Source of the DNA: Meiothermus ruber DSM 1279
GTDB lineage: Bacteria; Deinococcota; Deinococci; Deinococcales; Thermaceae
Length of the DNA stretch: 64,000 bases
Assembly: GCF_000024425.1 (NCBI RefSeq)
Contig: NC_013946.1
Coordinates: forward strand, 186,001-250,000
Reading direction: 5' to 3'
Numbering within the stretch: the first letter of the stretch is position 1; every line of letters begins with the position of its first letter. This document shows positions 51,147 to 59,915 of this stretch, in pieces. Made by a program: the position numbers and the translations under genes. The notes under the pieces are model-generated. The model saw only the letters and a list, made by a program, of their open reading frames with translations, was not told the origin of the DNA and made no database searches.

Positions 51147-51284
51147 ATACGCATTTCGGTAGTATCGTTCACTTTGACAAGCCTAAACGATACTACCGAA
51201 ATGCTTTTCTACTCCCTTCGGTCGGCTTGAATCCTTCACCTCTGCCTACGCAGGGCGGTGAAGGATTCAAGCAAAAACGGTATC
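51147..51284 (+). repeat. 138-bp palindromic interspersed repeat, copy 2 (MITE-like)
   Basis: Same element as 24015-24152 in the opposite orientation. The first stem is a perfect 19-bp inverted repeat (51151-51169 with 51186-51204, loop 16 bases). The second stem is CTTGAATCCTTCACC/GGTGAAGGATTCAAG, 15 bp. Its right end overlaps the stop codon of the next gene on the minus strand: the element's terminal GGTATC plus A gives TGA on that strand. A GGTATCA also lies just outside the left end (51141-51147), a possible target-site echo. Confidence 0.9.
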
Positions 51285-51930
51285 AGAGTGTGTCGAGGCG
51301 GGCCCGCAGGTGTTGGGCGCGCTCAAATAGCGGCGTGGCCTGGGGGTTGGCTTGCTCAAACTGCAGGATGGTCATGGGGTGGATGTGGTGCTCGTCGGGA
51401 TTGCCAAACAGGGAGTTGAGCAGTTCGAACTCCTCCTGTGAGCGCAGCGAGGCGTCCTCGCGGAACATGTTGAGATAGGCCCAGGCGAACTGCTGCTCGC
51501 TGATTGCTCCGCTCAGGTAGGCGTCCAGAAGCCGCTTGTAGGGCTCGAGGTTGCTTCTACCCCCTTCTTGTGCGGGTTCGACTTTTACATCCGGGAGGTG
51601 TTGCTGGAAGAGGGCCTCGAGGTTTTCCAGGGTGATCTCCCAGTTGTTCAGCTCGAAGAGCGGCTGGCCGTTGCGGAACAGAATAATTTGCGGGGAGTGG
51701 TGCACAATGCCGGTGCGCTCGGCCACCCGGTTCGAGGCTGGGCGGTGCTCCACCACCTTGATGATGCCCACCGGAATTTCGGGCCGCTCGCGCAGCATTT
51801 TTTCGACGTTGCCCCAGCCCTGCATGGTCTTGTGGCAGGTGCCGGCCTTGAAGATGGCCGTGATGGGTTTGCTGTCGATAAAAGCGTCGGCCTCTTCGGG
51901 GGTGGTGATGGCGAACATGCGCTCTCTCAT
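51283..51930 (-). CDS. Bacilliredoxin-like domain fused to a colicin-immunity-like domain
   Basis: 215 residues. The N-terminal about 110 residues form a thioredoxin fold like the monothiol bacilliredoxin BrxC, with [10 protein letters not shown] (C32) in place of the usual CPIS and [32 protein letters not shown]. The C-terminal 85 residues ([26 protein letters not shown]) look like the bacterial self-protective colicin-immunity family. ATG 51930 lies seven bases after TAGACT, fitting a leaderless start. Its stop lies on the edge of the repeat element. Confidence 0.75.
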   Translation of the reverse strand: MRERMFAITTPEEADAFIDSKPITAIFKAGTCHKTMQGWGNVEKMLRERPEIPVGIIKVVEHRPASNRVAERTGIVHHSPQIILFRNGQPLFELNNWEITLENLEALFQQHLPDVKVEPAQEGGRSNLEPYKRLLDAYLSGAISEQQFAWAYLNMFREDASLRSQEEFELLNSLFGNPDEHHIHPMTILQFEQANPQATPLFERAQHLRARLDTL

Positions 51931-51984
51931 GGATTTGAGTCTAACCCTCGAGGCTGCCCACAACCGTCAGCCGGAACACTTCCC

Positions 51985-52719
51985 CTAAGGCCGGGCATAC
52001 CAGAGCAGTTCGTGTTGTATGGGCCCTTCATAACCTGCTAGGTGGAAGGTTTCGCTGGCTAGCCGGGAGCTAAAGCGATCCATAAAGTTGAGCACCGAGA
52101 GGGCCTGGGTGCGGTGCTGGGCCATGGCCCGCAGCTTTTGCAGCAGCACCTCCATGGGCAGGTGGCGCACATGGTTGGGGGGCAGCCAGCCCTCCAGGTA
52201 CTCCGGCAGCGGCTGCGGGGAAGCGTAGAAGAATAGCTTGATCTTCTGTCCGGACTTTTCTACGGCCTTCACCACAAACCGATGGGTGGCGACGTGGTCG
52301 GGGTGGCGGTTGGAGCCATTGGGGCCAAAGGTAATGATGGCCCTGGGGCGCAGCACCTCCAAACGCCACAGCAGCAAATCGACAATTTCGGGGTGATCGG
52401 CCACGCCCTGCGGGGTGGAAAAACCGTGGCCCCTGGCTTCGCCGTCCACCGGGTTGTTGGGCAGACCATTGGGAAAATCGTAGAGCTCGAGGTGGCCCAG
52501 TTTGAGAATTTGCGCCGCCCGCTGTAGCTCCTGGGCTCGCAGTTCACCCAACTCCTCCGGCCTGCACAGCCCCAGGGTTCGCCCGGCCTCGCCTTTGGTA
52601 AGGGTGATCAGGCCGGTCTCCAGCCCCCAGTCGGCGTATTGAATGAGCGTTCCGCCTGCGCCGAACACCTCGTCGTCGGGGTGAGGCACCACCACCAGCA
52701 AGTCCATGGGCTCTATCAT
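51985..52719 (-). CDS. PIG-L/LmbE deacetylase, possibly BshB2
   Basis: 244 residues. VVVPHPDDEVFGAGGTLI holds the zinc ligands (H, D), and GPNGSNRHPDHVATHRF supplies the later His. ITLTKGEAGRTLG resembles the BshB2 version of the bacillithiol GlcNAc-malate deacetylase. Its neighbour is a bacilliredoxin-like gene, which supports a thiol role, though other N-acetyl sugars are possible. The start may be ATG 52719 or 52707. Confidence 0.82.
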   Translation of the reverse strand: MIEPMDLLVVVPHPDDEVFGAGGTLIQYADWGLETGLITLTKGEAGRTLGLCRPEELGELRAQELQRAAQILKLGHLELYDFPNGLPNNPVDGEARGHGFSTPQGVADHPEIVDLLLWRLEVLRPRAIITFGPNGSNRHPDHVATHRFVVKAVEKSGQKIKLFFYASPQPLPEYLEGWLPPNHVRHLPMEVLLQKLRAMAQHRTQALSVLNFMDRFSSRLASETFHLAGYEGPIQHELLWYARP

Positions 52720-52752
52720 GGCCCACCTACACGGCCCGCGCAACCGCAGCGC

Positions 52753-53889
52753 TCAGAGCTCGAGCAGATACAGGTTGACCCGCCCGCCCCGGTCGGAAGC
52801 ATAGAGAATGCGCTTCCCGTCCCAGCTCCAGGTGGGGTGGCAGTGGCTGGCCTGGGTGTGCCAGGAGGTGCCGTGCTCGCACAGCACCTCGAGCCGGGCC
52901 TGCTCCCCGGAGATATCGATGAGCACCAGGTTGTCGGCATCATCGCCCACCAGCAGGGTGTTGGAGGGGTTGGCGTGGTAATGGTTGCAGTAAAAAGGCA
53001 TCTCGATCCGGCGTACCAGCCGCCCTTCGCGATCCATCAGGCCCACATATGGACGGAAGTTGTCTGGAGAGGGGGATTGCACCACCGCCTGGGTCTTGGC
53101 GGAGGTGATGGTGCCGTCGTGGCCGGGGCCGCGGTTATCGAAGAAAATCAGCCCATCCTGGGTCCAGAACTCGTGGCCGACCGAGTCCTGCTCATCCTGG
53201 CGAAAGATGGGTTTTACTTGCCGGGCGGCCAGGTCGAGCAGCCAGATGCGCTGGGTTACCAGGTTCCAGGGGCCTTCGTGGCAAAACATAGCCAGGGTGG
53301 GATCGTCCGGTGCGAACTGGAAATGCCCCAGCCAGTGGGTGTCGCAGTGGACGTCGAACCAGCTCGAGCCATCGGTGCGGGCCAGGGTGATGCGCCCATC
53401 CTTGATCTGATAGAAACTCTCCTTAAAGCCCCCGTAGTTGACGTTGGTGTTGACGGCCTTAACCCGTTCGTTGCGGGCAAACCCCACATACCGGCGGTTG
53501 GGGCTGATCGAAGGGGAGTAGAGGTTGTAGTCCCCTTTGTCTTCGTAAAGCACGGTGGTTTTCCCGGTGCGGGTGTTCAAAAGCTTAACCTTTCCGGCCG
53601 TCAGGTAGGCGATCAGCTCGCTGTCGGGGGTTTTGGTGACACTGCCAACCGGCTGGTCTTCGTCGGTAAGCTGGGTGATCTCGCCGGTCAGGTAGTTCAG
53701 GCGAAAGAGGTTGTAGTGCGGGTTTTCGTGTGGGGCGCGCTCCTGCTTGGCGGCCCGGTCTGAGCGGAAGATGATCTCGGGCCGGGTGAGGTCGAAGGCG
53801 TTTTCGGTGAAGTAGAGGTGTACGTTGTTCCCTCGGTCGGTGAGCTGGGTGATGAGCCGACCGGTTCGAGGGTCGCGGAACTGGCGCAT
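52753..53889 (-). CDS. ogl: Oligogalacturonate lyase
   Basis: 378-residue beta-propeller lyase (PL22 family) that splits digalacturonates into 4-deoxy-5-keto sugars inside the cell. There is no signal peptide. Family stretches are DPRTGRLITQLTDRGNNVHL, VHCDTHWLGHFQFAP, VGHEFWTQDGLIFFDNRGPGH and PFYCNHYHANPSNTLLVGD, with a His/metal centre in these loops. ATG 53889 is just after AAGGAGA. Next to kdgF, kdgK and kduD. Confidence 0.93.
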   Translation of the reverse strand: MRQFRDPRTGRLITQLTDRGNNVHLYFTENAFDLTRPEIIFRSDRAAKQERAPHENPHYNLFRLNYLTGEITQLTDEDQPVGSVTKTPDSELIAYLTAGKVKLLNTRTGKTTVLYEDKGDYNLYSPSISPNRRYVGFARNERVKAVNTNVNYGGFKESFYQIKDGRITLARTDGSSWFDVHCDTHWLGHFQFAPDDPTLAMFCHEGPWNLVTQRIWLLDLAARQVKPIFRQDEQDSVGHEFWTQDGLIFFDNRGPGHDGTITSAKTQAVVQSPSPDNFRPYVGLMDREGRLVRRIEMPFYCNHYHANPSNTLLVGDDADNLVLIDISGEQARLEVLCEHGTSWHTQASHCHPTWSWDGKRILYASDRGGRVNLYLLEL

Positions 53890-53944
53890 GGTGTCTCCTT
53901 GCATCAGGGCTGCACGGTTAGGGGCCGATCCTCCAGGGTGCCGG

Positions 53945-54280
53945 CTACTCCGGATGGGCGGTGGGGCCATCGAGCAGATCTTCGCGCAGAGGGGAGAACA
54001 CATCGAGCAGTTCCCCCGCCTCCAGCGCCTCGGCGCCGTGCTCGAGGCCGCCGGGGATGAGCAGGCTTTCACCCGCAACCACCTCCCGCGCCTCCTGGCC
54101 CAGCCAGAAGCGGAAGCGTCCGCTCAGAACCTGGGTAAGCTGCTCGTGTGGGTGGGTGTGCGCGGTGCCTGCTGCGCCTTTAGCAAAACGAACCCGCACC
54201 GCCATCATGCGCTGGCCTAAAGCCACCAGCCGGCGTTCGATGCCTGGTTCCACGGCTTCCCAATCTCCGTTCAACTGCAT
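53945..54280 (-). CDS. kdgF: KdgF-like cupin
   Basis: 111-residue single cupin. The metal site is HTHPHEQLTQVLSGRFRF and the second motif LLIPGGLEHGAEAL. KdgF linearises 4,5-unsaturated galacturonate to DKI, the substrate of the isomerase step. ATG 54280 has GAGGAG five bases upstream. Confidence 0.88.
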   Translation of the reverse strand: MQLNGDWEAVEPGIERRLVALGQRMMAVRVRFAKGAAGTAHTHPHEQLTQVLSGRFRFWLGQEAREVVAGESLLIPGGLEHGAEALEAGELLDVFSPLREDLLDGPTAHPE

Positions 54281-54289
54281 GTACACTCC

Positions 54290-55228
54290 TCAAGCAAGAT
54301 CAGATAGTTCCAGTGGCCAGGGTCTGGGGGGTATAGCGCCCCGGTAGGCCAGTTTGGCCGCGGCCAGGCGGTTGGCCTGGAGGGCTGCCTCGAGGGGGTT
54401 CCACCCTTGCAACAAACCGTGTAGGAAGGCGCCGTTCCAGGCATCCCCGGCCCCCGTGGTGTCGCGAACCTGGTGAGGAGAAGCCGGAGGGACGTGCTGG
54501 ATTTGACCCTCCCAGCCCAGCCAGGCTCCCTCGGCCCCTGCCTTGAGCCCCACCCGTGGGACGTACTGCAGGAGAACCCGCAAGGCTGTGGGGGCCTCGA
54601 GGTGCTCCAGGCCCCACAGGGCCAGGTCGGCGGGCTGGCTCGGCAGCAGCAGGTCTACATAGGGGAGGATTTCTCCCAGGGCTTGCCGGGCGGTCTCCAG
54701 CCCCCCGCGCAGGGCCCACAGGCGGGGACGGTAGTTGGGGTCAAAGGCCACCCAGAGACCTGCTGAACGGGCCTGCTCGGCAGCCCGCAGCGTGGCCGCC
54801 TGGGCCGAGGGCGAGATGGCCTGGGTGATGCCGGAGAGCAGCAGCATGCGGGCGCCGGCCAGGTAGGCGGGCTGGATGTGTTCGGGGGAGAGCCTCGAGG
54901 CGGCGCTGCCCTGGCGTCGGTAGGTGAACTCGCGCTCGCCATTCTCCAGCAGCGAGATGAAGTACACCCCGTTCTCCCCCTCGACCAGGGGGGCCAGGGC
55001 TGTGTCAACGCCCTCGGCCTGCCAGGCCTGGAGCAGCCCCGGGCCAAAGGGATCGTTGCCCACCAGGGTGATGAAGCCGGTGGCACTGCCCAGCCGGGCC
55101 GCGGCCACCAGCGCGTTGAGCACATCCCCCCCAAACGACCGGGTAAAGGTGCGGGCCTGGCCCAGGGGCTCGTCGGTAAAGAACTCCACCATGCACTCGC
55201 CCAGGCCAACCAGATCGAGCGTTTTCAT
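54290..55228 (-). CDS. kdgK: 2-dehydro-3-deoxygluconate kinase (PfkB family)
   Basis: 312 residues. Ribokinase fold with GLGECMVEFFTD, GGDVLNALVAAARLG, and DTTGAGDAWNGAFLHGL with the catalytic Asp. In this operon it should phosphorylate KDG to KDPG. Overlaps the aldolase gene by four bases. Confidence 0.93.
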   Translation of the reverse strand: MKTLDLVGLGECMVEFFTDEPLGQARTFTRSFGGDVLNALVAAARLGSATGFITLVGNDPFGPGLLQAWQAEGVDTALAPLVEGENGVYFISLLENGEREFTYRRQGSAASRLSPEHIQPAYLAGARMLLLSGITQAISPSAQAATLRAAEQARSAGLWVAFDPNYRPRLWALRGGLETARQALGEILPYVDLLLPSQPADLALWGLEHLEAPTALRVLLQYVPRVGLKAGAEGAWLGWEGQIQHVPPASPHQVRDTTGAGDAWNGAFLHGLLQGWNPLEAALQANRLAAAKLAYRGAIPPRPWPLELSDLA

Positions 55229-55866
55229 GCAACCCCCGCTTCCGCCAGGGCCTGGCGGGCGGCGGCCTCGACGGCCGCCCAGTCGCCTCGCTCGAGCGCT
55301 GCCTTGGGAAAGAGGTTGGAGCCCAGACCCACCGCCCAGACCCCCGCCTGGAGGTAAGCCGGTACTTCGCCGGGCCGGATACCCCCGGTAGCCAGAATCT
55401 TCAGATGGGGCAAAGGCCCCAGCAAGTCCTTGATGTAGGCCAGGCCCCCGCTCGAGCCCGCCGGAAAAACCTTGACCATCTGGGCCCCCAGGCCCAGGGC
55501 CCGCACAATCTCGCTGGGGGTCAGCACCCCCGGTAGGTAGGGCACACCCGTTTCGCTGGCTAAGGCCAGCAGATCCTCGCCCAGGTGGGGGCTGACCAGA
55601 AACTCCGCGCCGGCCTCGAGGGCGGCGCGTCCTTCCTCTGCCGTCATGACCGTACCGGCCCCCAGTCGAACGTGTTCGGGGAGTTGCTGGCGCAGTGTGC
55701 GCAGGACCTCGAGGGCGCCGGGGGTGGTAAAGGTAACCTCGAGAACCTGCAAACCGGCCCGCACGGCCGCCAGCGCCGCTTCCACCGCCGCAGTGGATGT
55801 GCTGCTGCGCAGAATGCCCACCACCCGGGCCGCGGCCAGGGTCTGCATGAAGTTGGGTTGGCTCAC
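55225..55866 (-). CDS. eda: KDPG aldolase
   Basis: 213 residues. Class I aldolase with RVVGILRSSTSTAAVEAA, AGTVMTAEEGRAALEAGAEF (catalytic Glu region), the Schiff-base Lys in QMVKVFPAGSSGG, and LATGGIRPGEV. It cleaves KDPG to pyruvate and glyceraldehyde-3-phosphate. I prefer GTG 55866, six to seven bases after AGGAGG, over ATG 55872, which almost touches that site. Confidence 0.93.
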   Translation of the reverse strand: MSQPNFMQTLAAARVVGILRSSTSTAAVEAALAAVRAGLQVLEVTFTTPGALEVLRTLRQQLPEHVRLGAGTVMTAEEGRAALEAGAEFLVSPHLGEDLLALASETGVPYLPGVLTPSEIVRALGLGAQMVKVFPAGSSGGLAYIKDLLGPLPHLKILATGGIRPGEVPAYLQAGVWAVGLGSNLFPKAALERGDWAAVEAAARQALAEAGVA

Positions 55867-55876
55867 AGGCATCCTC

Positions 55877-56626
55877 CTACCGGGCCATCCAGCCCCCATC
55901 CACCACCAGGACATGCCCGTGGACGTAGTCGGAGGCGGACGAGGCTAGAAAAATGGCCGCGCCTACCAGGTCGGACGGCTGGCCCCAGCGCCCGGCGGGG
56001 ATGCGCTCGAGGATCTGCCTCGAGCGCTCGGGGTCGGCCCGCAGGGCTGCGGTGTTGTCGGTGGCGATGTAGCCGGGGGCGATGGCATTAACGTTGAGCC
56101 CTCTGGCGGCCCACTCGTTGGCCAGGGCTTTGGTGAGCCCGGCCACCGCGTGCTTGGCCGCGGTATAAGAGGGCACCCGGATACCCCCCTGGAACGAGAG
56201 CAGCGAGGCGATGTTGATGATCTTGCCCCGGCCCCGTTTCAGCATTCCTTGCCCCGCTGTCTGAGAGAGGCGCCAGACCGCGTTCAGGTTAAGCTCGATT
56301 ACCTCCTGCCAGTCGGTATCGCTAAAGTGTTCGGCCCACTCCCGCCGGATGATGCCGGCGTTGTTGACCAGGATATCCAGAGGCCCCAGGGCCGCCTCGG
56401 TCTCGGCGATGGCTCGAGCCGCCGATTCCGGCTGCATCAGATTGGCCTGCACCAGGTGAAAGCGCCGTCCAGCGGCCTGCACGGCCTGCCGGGTCTGCGC
56501 TGCATCGGCGGTATGGGTCACGATCGCCACATCGGCCCCGGCCTGGGCCAGCCCGATGGCGATGGCCTGGCCGATGCCCACGGCCCCGCCAGTGACCAGC
56601 GCGACCCGGCCTTCCAGCGAAAACAT
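55877..56626 (-). CDS. kduD: KduD-like 2-dehydro-3-deoxygluconate dehydrogenase
   Basis: 249 residues, short-chain dehydrogenase with FSLEGRVALVTGGAVGIGQA, NNAGIIRREWAEHFSDTDWQ and the catalytic Y-x3-K in YTAAKHAVAGL. It reduces DKII to KDG. The C-terminal VHGHVLVVDGGWMAR is typical of KduD. Between iolB-like and eda genes. Confidence 0.93.
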   Translation of the reverse strand: MFSLEGRVALVTGGAVGIGQAIAIGLAQAGADVAIVTHTADAAQTRQAVQAAGRRFHLVQANLMQPESAARAIAETEAALGPLDILVNNAGIIRREWAEHFSDTDWQEVIELNLNAVWRLSQTAGQGMLKRGRGKIINIASLLSFQGGIRVPSYTAAKHAVAGLTKALANEWAARGLNVNAIAPGYIATDNTAALRADPERSRQILERIPAGRWGQPSDLVGAAIFLASSASDYVHGHVLVVDGGWMAR

Positions 56627-56643
56627 CTGCACCTTCAGCCTCC

Positions 56644-57441
56644 TCACACCATGCCCACGGTTTTCTGTACCCAGGCCAGGTCGGGGTCGAAGCGCACCCC
56701 CTGCCGCCGCCCGTCGCCGGCCAGGAACCACAGGTAGTAGCCGGTGTAGCCGGGGGCGCTCACGTAGGTGTGGTAGCCATGCGGAATGGAGAGCAGGGTC
56801 TCGTCCTTCACCACATAGGTCTGGTCGTAGCCGCGCTCGGGGCTGTAGTGGCGGGTCAGCCCCCAGCCTTCCGGGGAGGAGATGCGGAAATAGTACATCT
56901 CTTCGTGGAATACCTCGCTCCCCTGGGCGGTTTCGTGTTTGTGGGGCGGGTAGGTGCTCCAGTTGCCGCTGGGGGTGATGGTCTCGCCCACGATCAGGCG
57001 GCTGGCCGGGCGCCCATCGGGTTCAACCAGGATTTCCCGGAACTGGCGGGTGAAGTTCAGGGTGCCCCAGCGGCCGGTGTTCACCTGCTCGGGGCGGATT
57101 TCGTAGGGCTCGGTCTCCAGATCGCTGGGGGCGGAGGGCAGGGCGGCCTCGAAGCGGGTAAGGGCGCGCACCCGGAAGCGCTGGCCTCGAGGTAAGTAAA
57201 CGCTGTGGGGGCTGCCCGCGAACACACTGGGCCGGCCACCGATCGGGGCAAACTTTCGCCCGCCCACCTCGAGCTCCGCTTTGCCGGAGAGCGCCACCAG
57301 CAGTATCTCGCGCTCGCCGGTCTCGCCCTCATAGCTCTGGCCGGCCTCGAGGTTGAGCTTGGCGAAGGCCAGCAGTTGACAGGCCTCGTCGGCAAGGGGC
57401 AGGAGGCCCGAACCTTGGGGGATGGTGTGAAAGTACTTCAT
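56644..57441 (-). CDS. IolB-family uronate isomerase, likely acting as KduI
   Basis: 265 residues of the IolB/KduI double-cupin family. The sequence is IolB-like: GETITPSGNWSTYPPHKHET, EEMYYFRISSPEGWGL, IPHGYHTYVSAPGYTGYYLW. IolB isomerises 5-deoxy-glucuronate in inositol breakdown, but no inositol genes are here. In this pectin operon the step needing an isomerase is DKI to DKII, so I infer this role. His ligands are present. Confidence 0.85.
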   Translation of the reverse strand: MKYFHTIPQGSGLLPLADEACQLLAFAKLNLEAGQSYEGETGEREILLVALSGKAELEVGGRKFAPIGGRPSVFAGSPHSVYLPRGQRFRVRALTRFEAALPSAPSDLETEPYEIRPEQVNTGRWGTLNFTRQFREILVEPDGRPASRLIVGETITPSGNWSTYPPHKHETAQGSEVFHEEMYYFRISSPEGWGLTRHYSPERGYDQTYVVKDETLLSIPHGYHTYVSAPGYTGYYLWFLAGDGRRQGVRFDPDLAWVQKTVGMV

Positions 57442-57493
57442 CGGATGGTTCCGCTCCTTTTGGGGGAGGGGCCGCTAGCGACCCCTCTAGGGC

Positions 57494-59026
57494 TTACTTG
57501 AGGTATCCGCTTTCTCGGAGGGTTTTGGCCGCTGCTTCCTCGTACTGCTCGAAACGCACATTGCGCAGGCCGCTCAGGAACTGGCCCCAGCTTGCGTCGC
57601 TGATGGGCCGCTGGCCCAGCGCAAACTGCACCAGGTTTTCCGATACGTAGCGCTCGATGTCGGCCTGGTTGGCGGCGGCCTTCACGACCAGGTCGCCGGT
57701 GCGGTCGATCCAGTTGCCCTGCCGCTGGGCCTGGGCCATGAGCTGGTGCATCACATATTTACGCCCACCCACATTGATCTCGGGGTAGCGGCCGCGCATC
57801 TCCAGGGGGTTGCCGTTGAAGGCCAGCCAGCGCATCTGGGTGTAGCTCCCGCGCACGCTGATGGGGATCTGGGTGTTGATGGTGGGAACATTGTTGGGCA
57901 GGGTGTAGTCGGTCTTGTAGCGCCCCCAGCCCAGCAGGAAGTACCCTTCGCCGCTGTGGGCCCACTCGAGGAAGCGCGCGATGGCCGGGCCTTTGCCCGC
58001 GTCCATAGCCCGCTTGGAGACCGCGTAGAGCCAGCCAGCCGAGGAGTAGGTGCCCATGGCGCTTTTGCCCTCGGGGCCTTTGGGTGGGGGGAGCATGAGC
58101 AGCTCCGCGCCGGGGTTGTTGGCGTGGAAGTTCTGCAAGCCCGCCTGCAAACCGCCTACGCTTTCAAAAAACATCCCATAGCGGCCCTGCTGCCAGCGGG
58201 TGCGCAGATCAGCCCGGCGCATGGTGGCCCAGTCGGGGTCAATAACCTTGGCCTCCACCAGCCGTCGGATGTACTCGGTGGCCCGGCGGAAGTTGGGGTC
58301 GCGCAGATTGGCGGCGAAGGCTTTGGGGTTGTAGTTCCAGGTGCCCGCTACCCCGTAAGCCCCATAGACCCACTGAAAGTGGTTGCCCAAACCCAGCCCC
58401 GGCAGGATACCGGCCGTATCAAAATCAATCACCCCGCCGAAACCAAAGGTGTCGTTGCGGCCATTGCCGTCCGGGTCGCGCTCGGTAAAGGCCCTGGCTA
58501 CTTCGAAAAATTCTTCCAGGGTGGTAGGCGCCTTAAGTCCAAGCTTATCGAGCCAGTCCTTACGCACCCAGATGGCGTACTGGCGGCTCAGGGTTACCGG
58601 CTCCTGCAAACCGTAGATCTGCCCATTGGTGGTGACCAGCAGGTTGCGCCTGGCATCGCTGTAGCGCTCGGCGGTGCGTTTGGGCATCTGAGGCAGAAGG
58701 CTGTTGACCGGGGCGAGCTGGCCTTGCTGCACCAGGCGGTCGAAAAGGGCCAGGCTGCGCACCTCGAAGAGGTCGGGTAGGTCGTTGGCGGCAGCCAGCG
58801 CGCCCAGGCGGTTGTCCCCATCGGCCCCGGTGGGCAGCATGGTGAACCTGAGGTTGATCCCCAGCTTCTCCCGCACCAGGCGGTAGACCTCCCAGTTGGC
58901 CGGTGGGGCCGGGGCCTCGGGGTTGGCCGCGTACAGGGCCACGCTGAGGTCGGTCAGGTTGGCCTGGGCCAGCGCGCCTGGAGCGGCCAGGAGCAAAGAA
59001 CACAAGACTCTAGCGCCAATCTTCAT
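57494..59026 (-). CDS. ABC sugar-binding protein of the pectin importer
   Basis: 510 residues with a signal peptide (LCSLLLAAPGALAQA). Large LplA/AlgQ-type extracellular solute-binding protein used for oligo-uronides. The DPDGNGRNDTFGFGG loop is a calcium-binding-type loop typical of this group. Co-transcribed with two permeases, no ATPase in the operon, so a shared MsiK-type ATPase is presumably used. Confidence 0.9.
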   Translation of the reverse strand: MKIGARVLCSLLLAAPGALAQANLTDLSVALYAANPEAPAPPANWEVYRLVREKLGINLRFTMLPTGADGDNRLGALAAANDLPDLFEVRSLALFDRLVQQGQLAPVNSLLPQMPKRTAERYSDARRNLLVTTNGQIYGLQEPVTLSRQYAIWVRKDWLDKLGLKAPTTLEEFFEVARAFTERDPDGNGRNDTFGFGGVIDFDTAGILPGLGLGNHFQWVYGAYGVAGTWNYNPKAFAANLRDPNFRRATEYIRRLVEAKVIDPDWATMRRADLRTRWQQGRYGMFFESVGGLQAGLQNFHANNPGAELLMLPPPKGPEGKSAMGTYSSAGWLYAVSKRAMDAGKGPAIARFLEWAHSGEGYFLLGWGRYKTDYTLPNNVPTINTQIPISVRGSYTQMRWLAFNGNPLEMRGRYPEINVGGRKYVMHQLMAQAQRQGNWIDRTGDLVVKAAANQADIERYVSENLVQFALGQRPISDASWGQFLSGLRNVRFEQYEEAAAKTLRESGYLK

Positions 59027-59035
59027 ACGTACCTC

Positions 59036-59905
59036 CTATTCCTTCACGCTGCCGATCAGCACACCCTTGGTGAAATAACGCTGGATCCAGGGGTATACCA
59101 GAAGCATCGGTAGCGTGATAAGGACAACCGCCGCCATCTTCAGAGCCTCCGCCGGCGCAGCCTGGGCCGCCGTGCCCTCCACGTACTCGGCCACGTTGAG
59201 GCCGGTCAGGATGTCCCGCAGCACCACCGGTAAAGGCATCAGGCTGCGGTCGGAAAGAAAGAGGATGGGCTCGAAGAAGTTGTTCCAGTTAGCCACGCCG
59301 TAGAACAGCCCAATGGTCAGGAGGATGGGCCGGGACAGGGGCAGCACCACGTGCCACAGCACCTGCCAGTCGTTGGCCCCATCTATGCGGGCGGCCTCCT
59401 CGAGGCTCTCGGGCAGGCTCTGAAAGAAGGTTTTCATCACCAAAAGGTTGTAGACGCTCACCGCCCCGTTGAGCAGCACCGACCAGTAGGTGTTGAGCAG
59501 GCCCAGATCCTTGACCACCAGGAAGGTGGGAATCAGGCCGGCGTTGAACAAAAAGGTGAAGAGAATCAGGCCCACAAACAGGTTCCTGCCGGGCAGTTCG
59601 CGGCGTGAAAGAGGGTAGGCGGCCAGCACGGTAAGGGTCAGGCTGATGGCCACACCGCCCAGGGTGAGCACCAGGCTGTTGAGCGCGGCCCGCCAGATGG
59701 TGGGCTGGAAAACGAGCTGGGCGTAGGCTTCAAAAGACCAGTCCCAGGGGGCCAGGAACAGACTGGGGCTTTTGCCAAAGGGCAGCAGCGAGATCATCAC
59801 CACGTACCACAGGGGCACCAGGGTGACCACCAGCACCCCCACCAGGAACAGGTCGATGCTCCACTCAAAGAGGCGGTCGCCGGGAGATAGGCTGCGCTTT
59901 TTCAA
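59036..59905 (-). CDS. ABC permease, LplC/YtcP type
   Basis: 289 residues, six membrane spans, with the binding-protein-dependent transport signature EEAARIDGANDWQVLWHVVLPLSRP that contacts the ATPase. Pairs with the next gene. Confidence 0.93.
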   Translation of the reverse strand: MKKRSLSPGDRLFEWSIDLFLVGVLVVTLVPLWYVVMISLLPFGKSPSLFLAPWDWSFEAYAQLVFQPTIWRAALNSLVLTLGGVAISLTLTVLAAYPLSRRELPGRNLFVGLILFTFLFNAGLIPTFLVVKDLGLLNTYWSVLLNGAVSVYNLLVMKTFFQSLPESLEEAARIDGANDWQVLWHVVLPLSRPILLTIGLFYGVANWNNFFEPILFLSDRSLMPLPVVLRDILTGLNVAEYVEGTAAQAAPAEALKMAAVVLITLPMLLVYPWIQRYFTKGVLIGSVKE

Positions 59906-59915
59906 GATGCACCTC

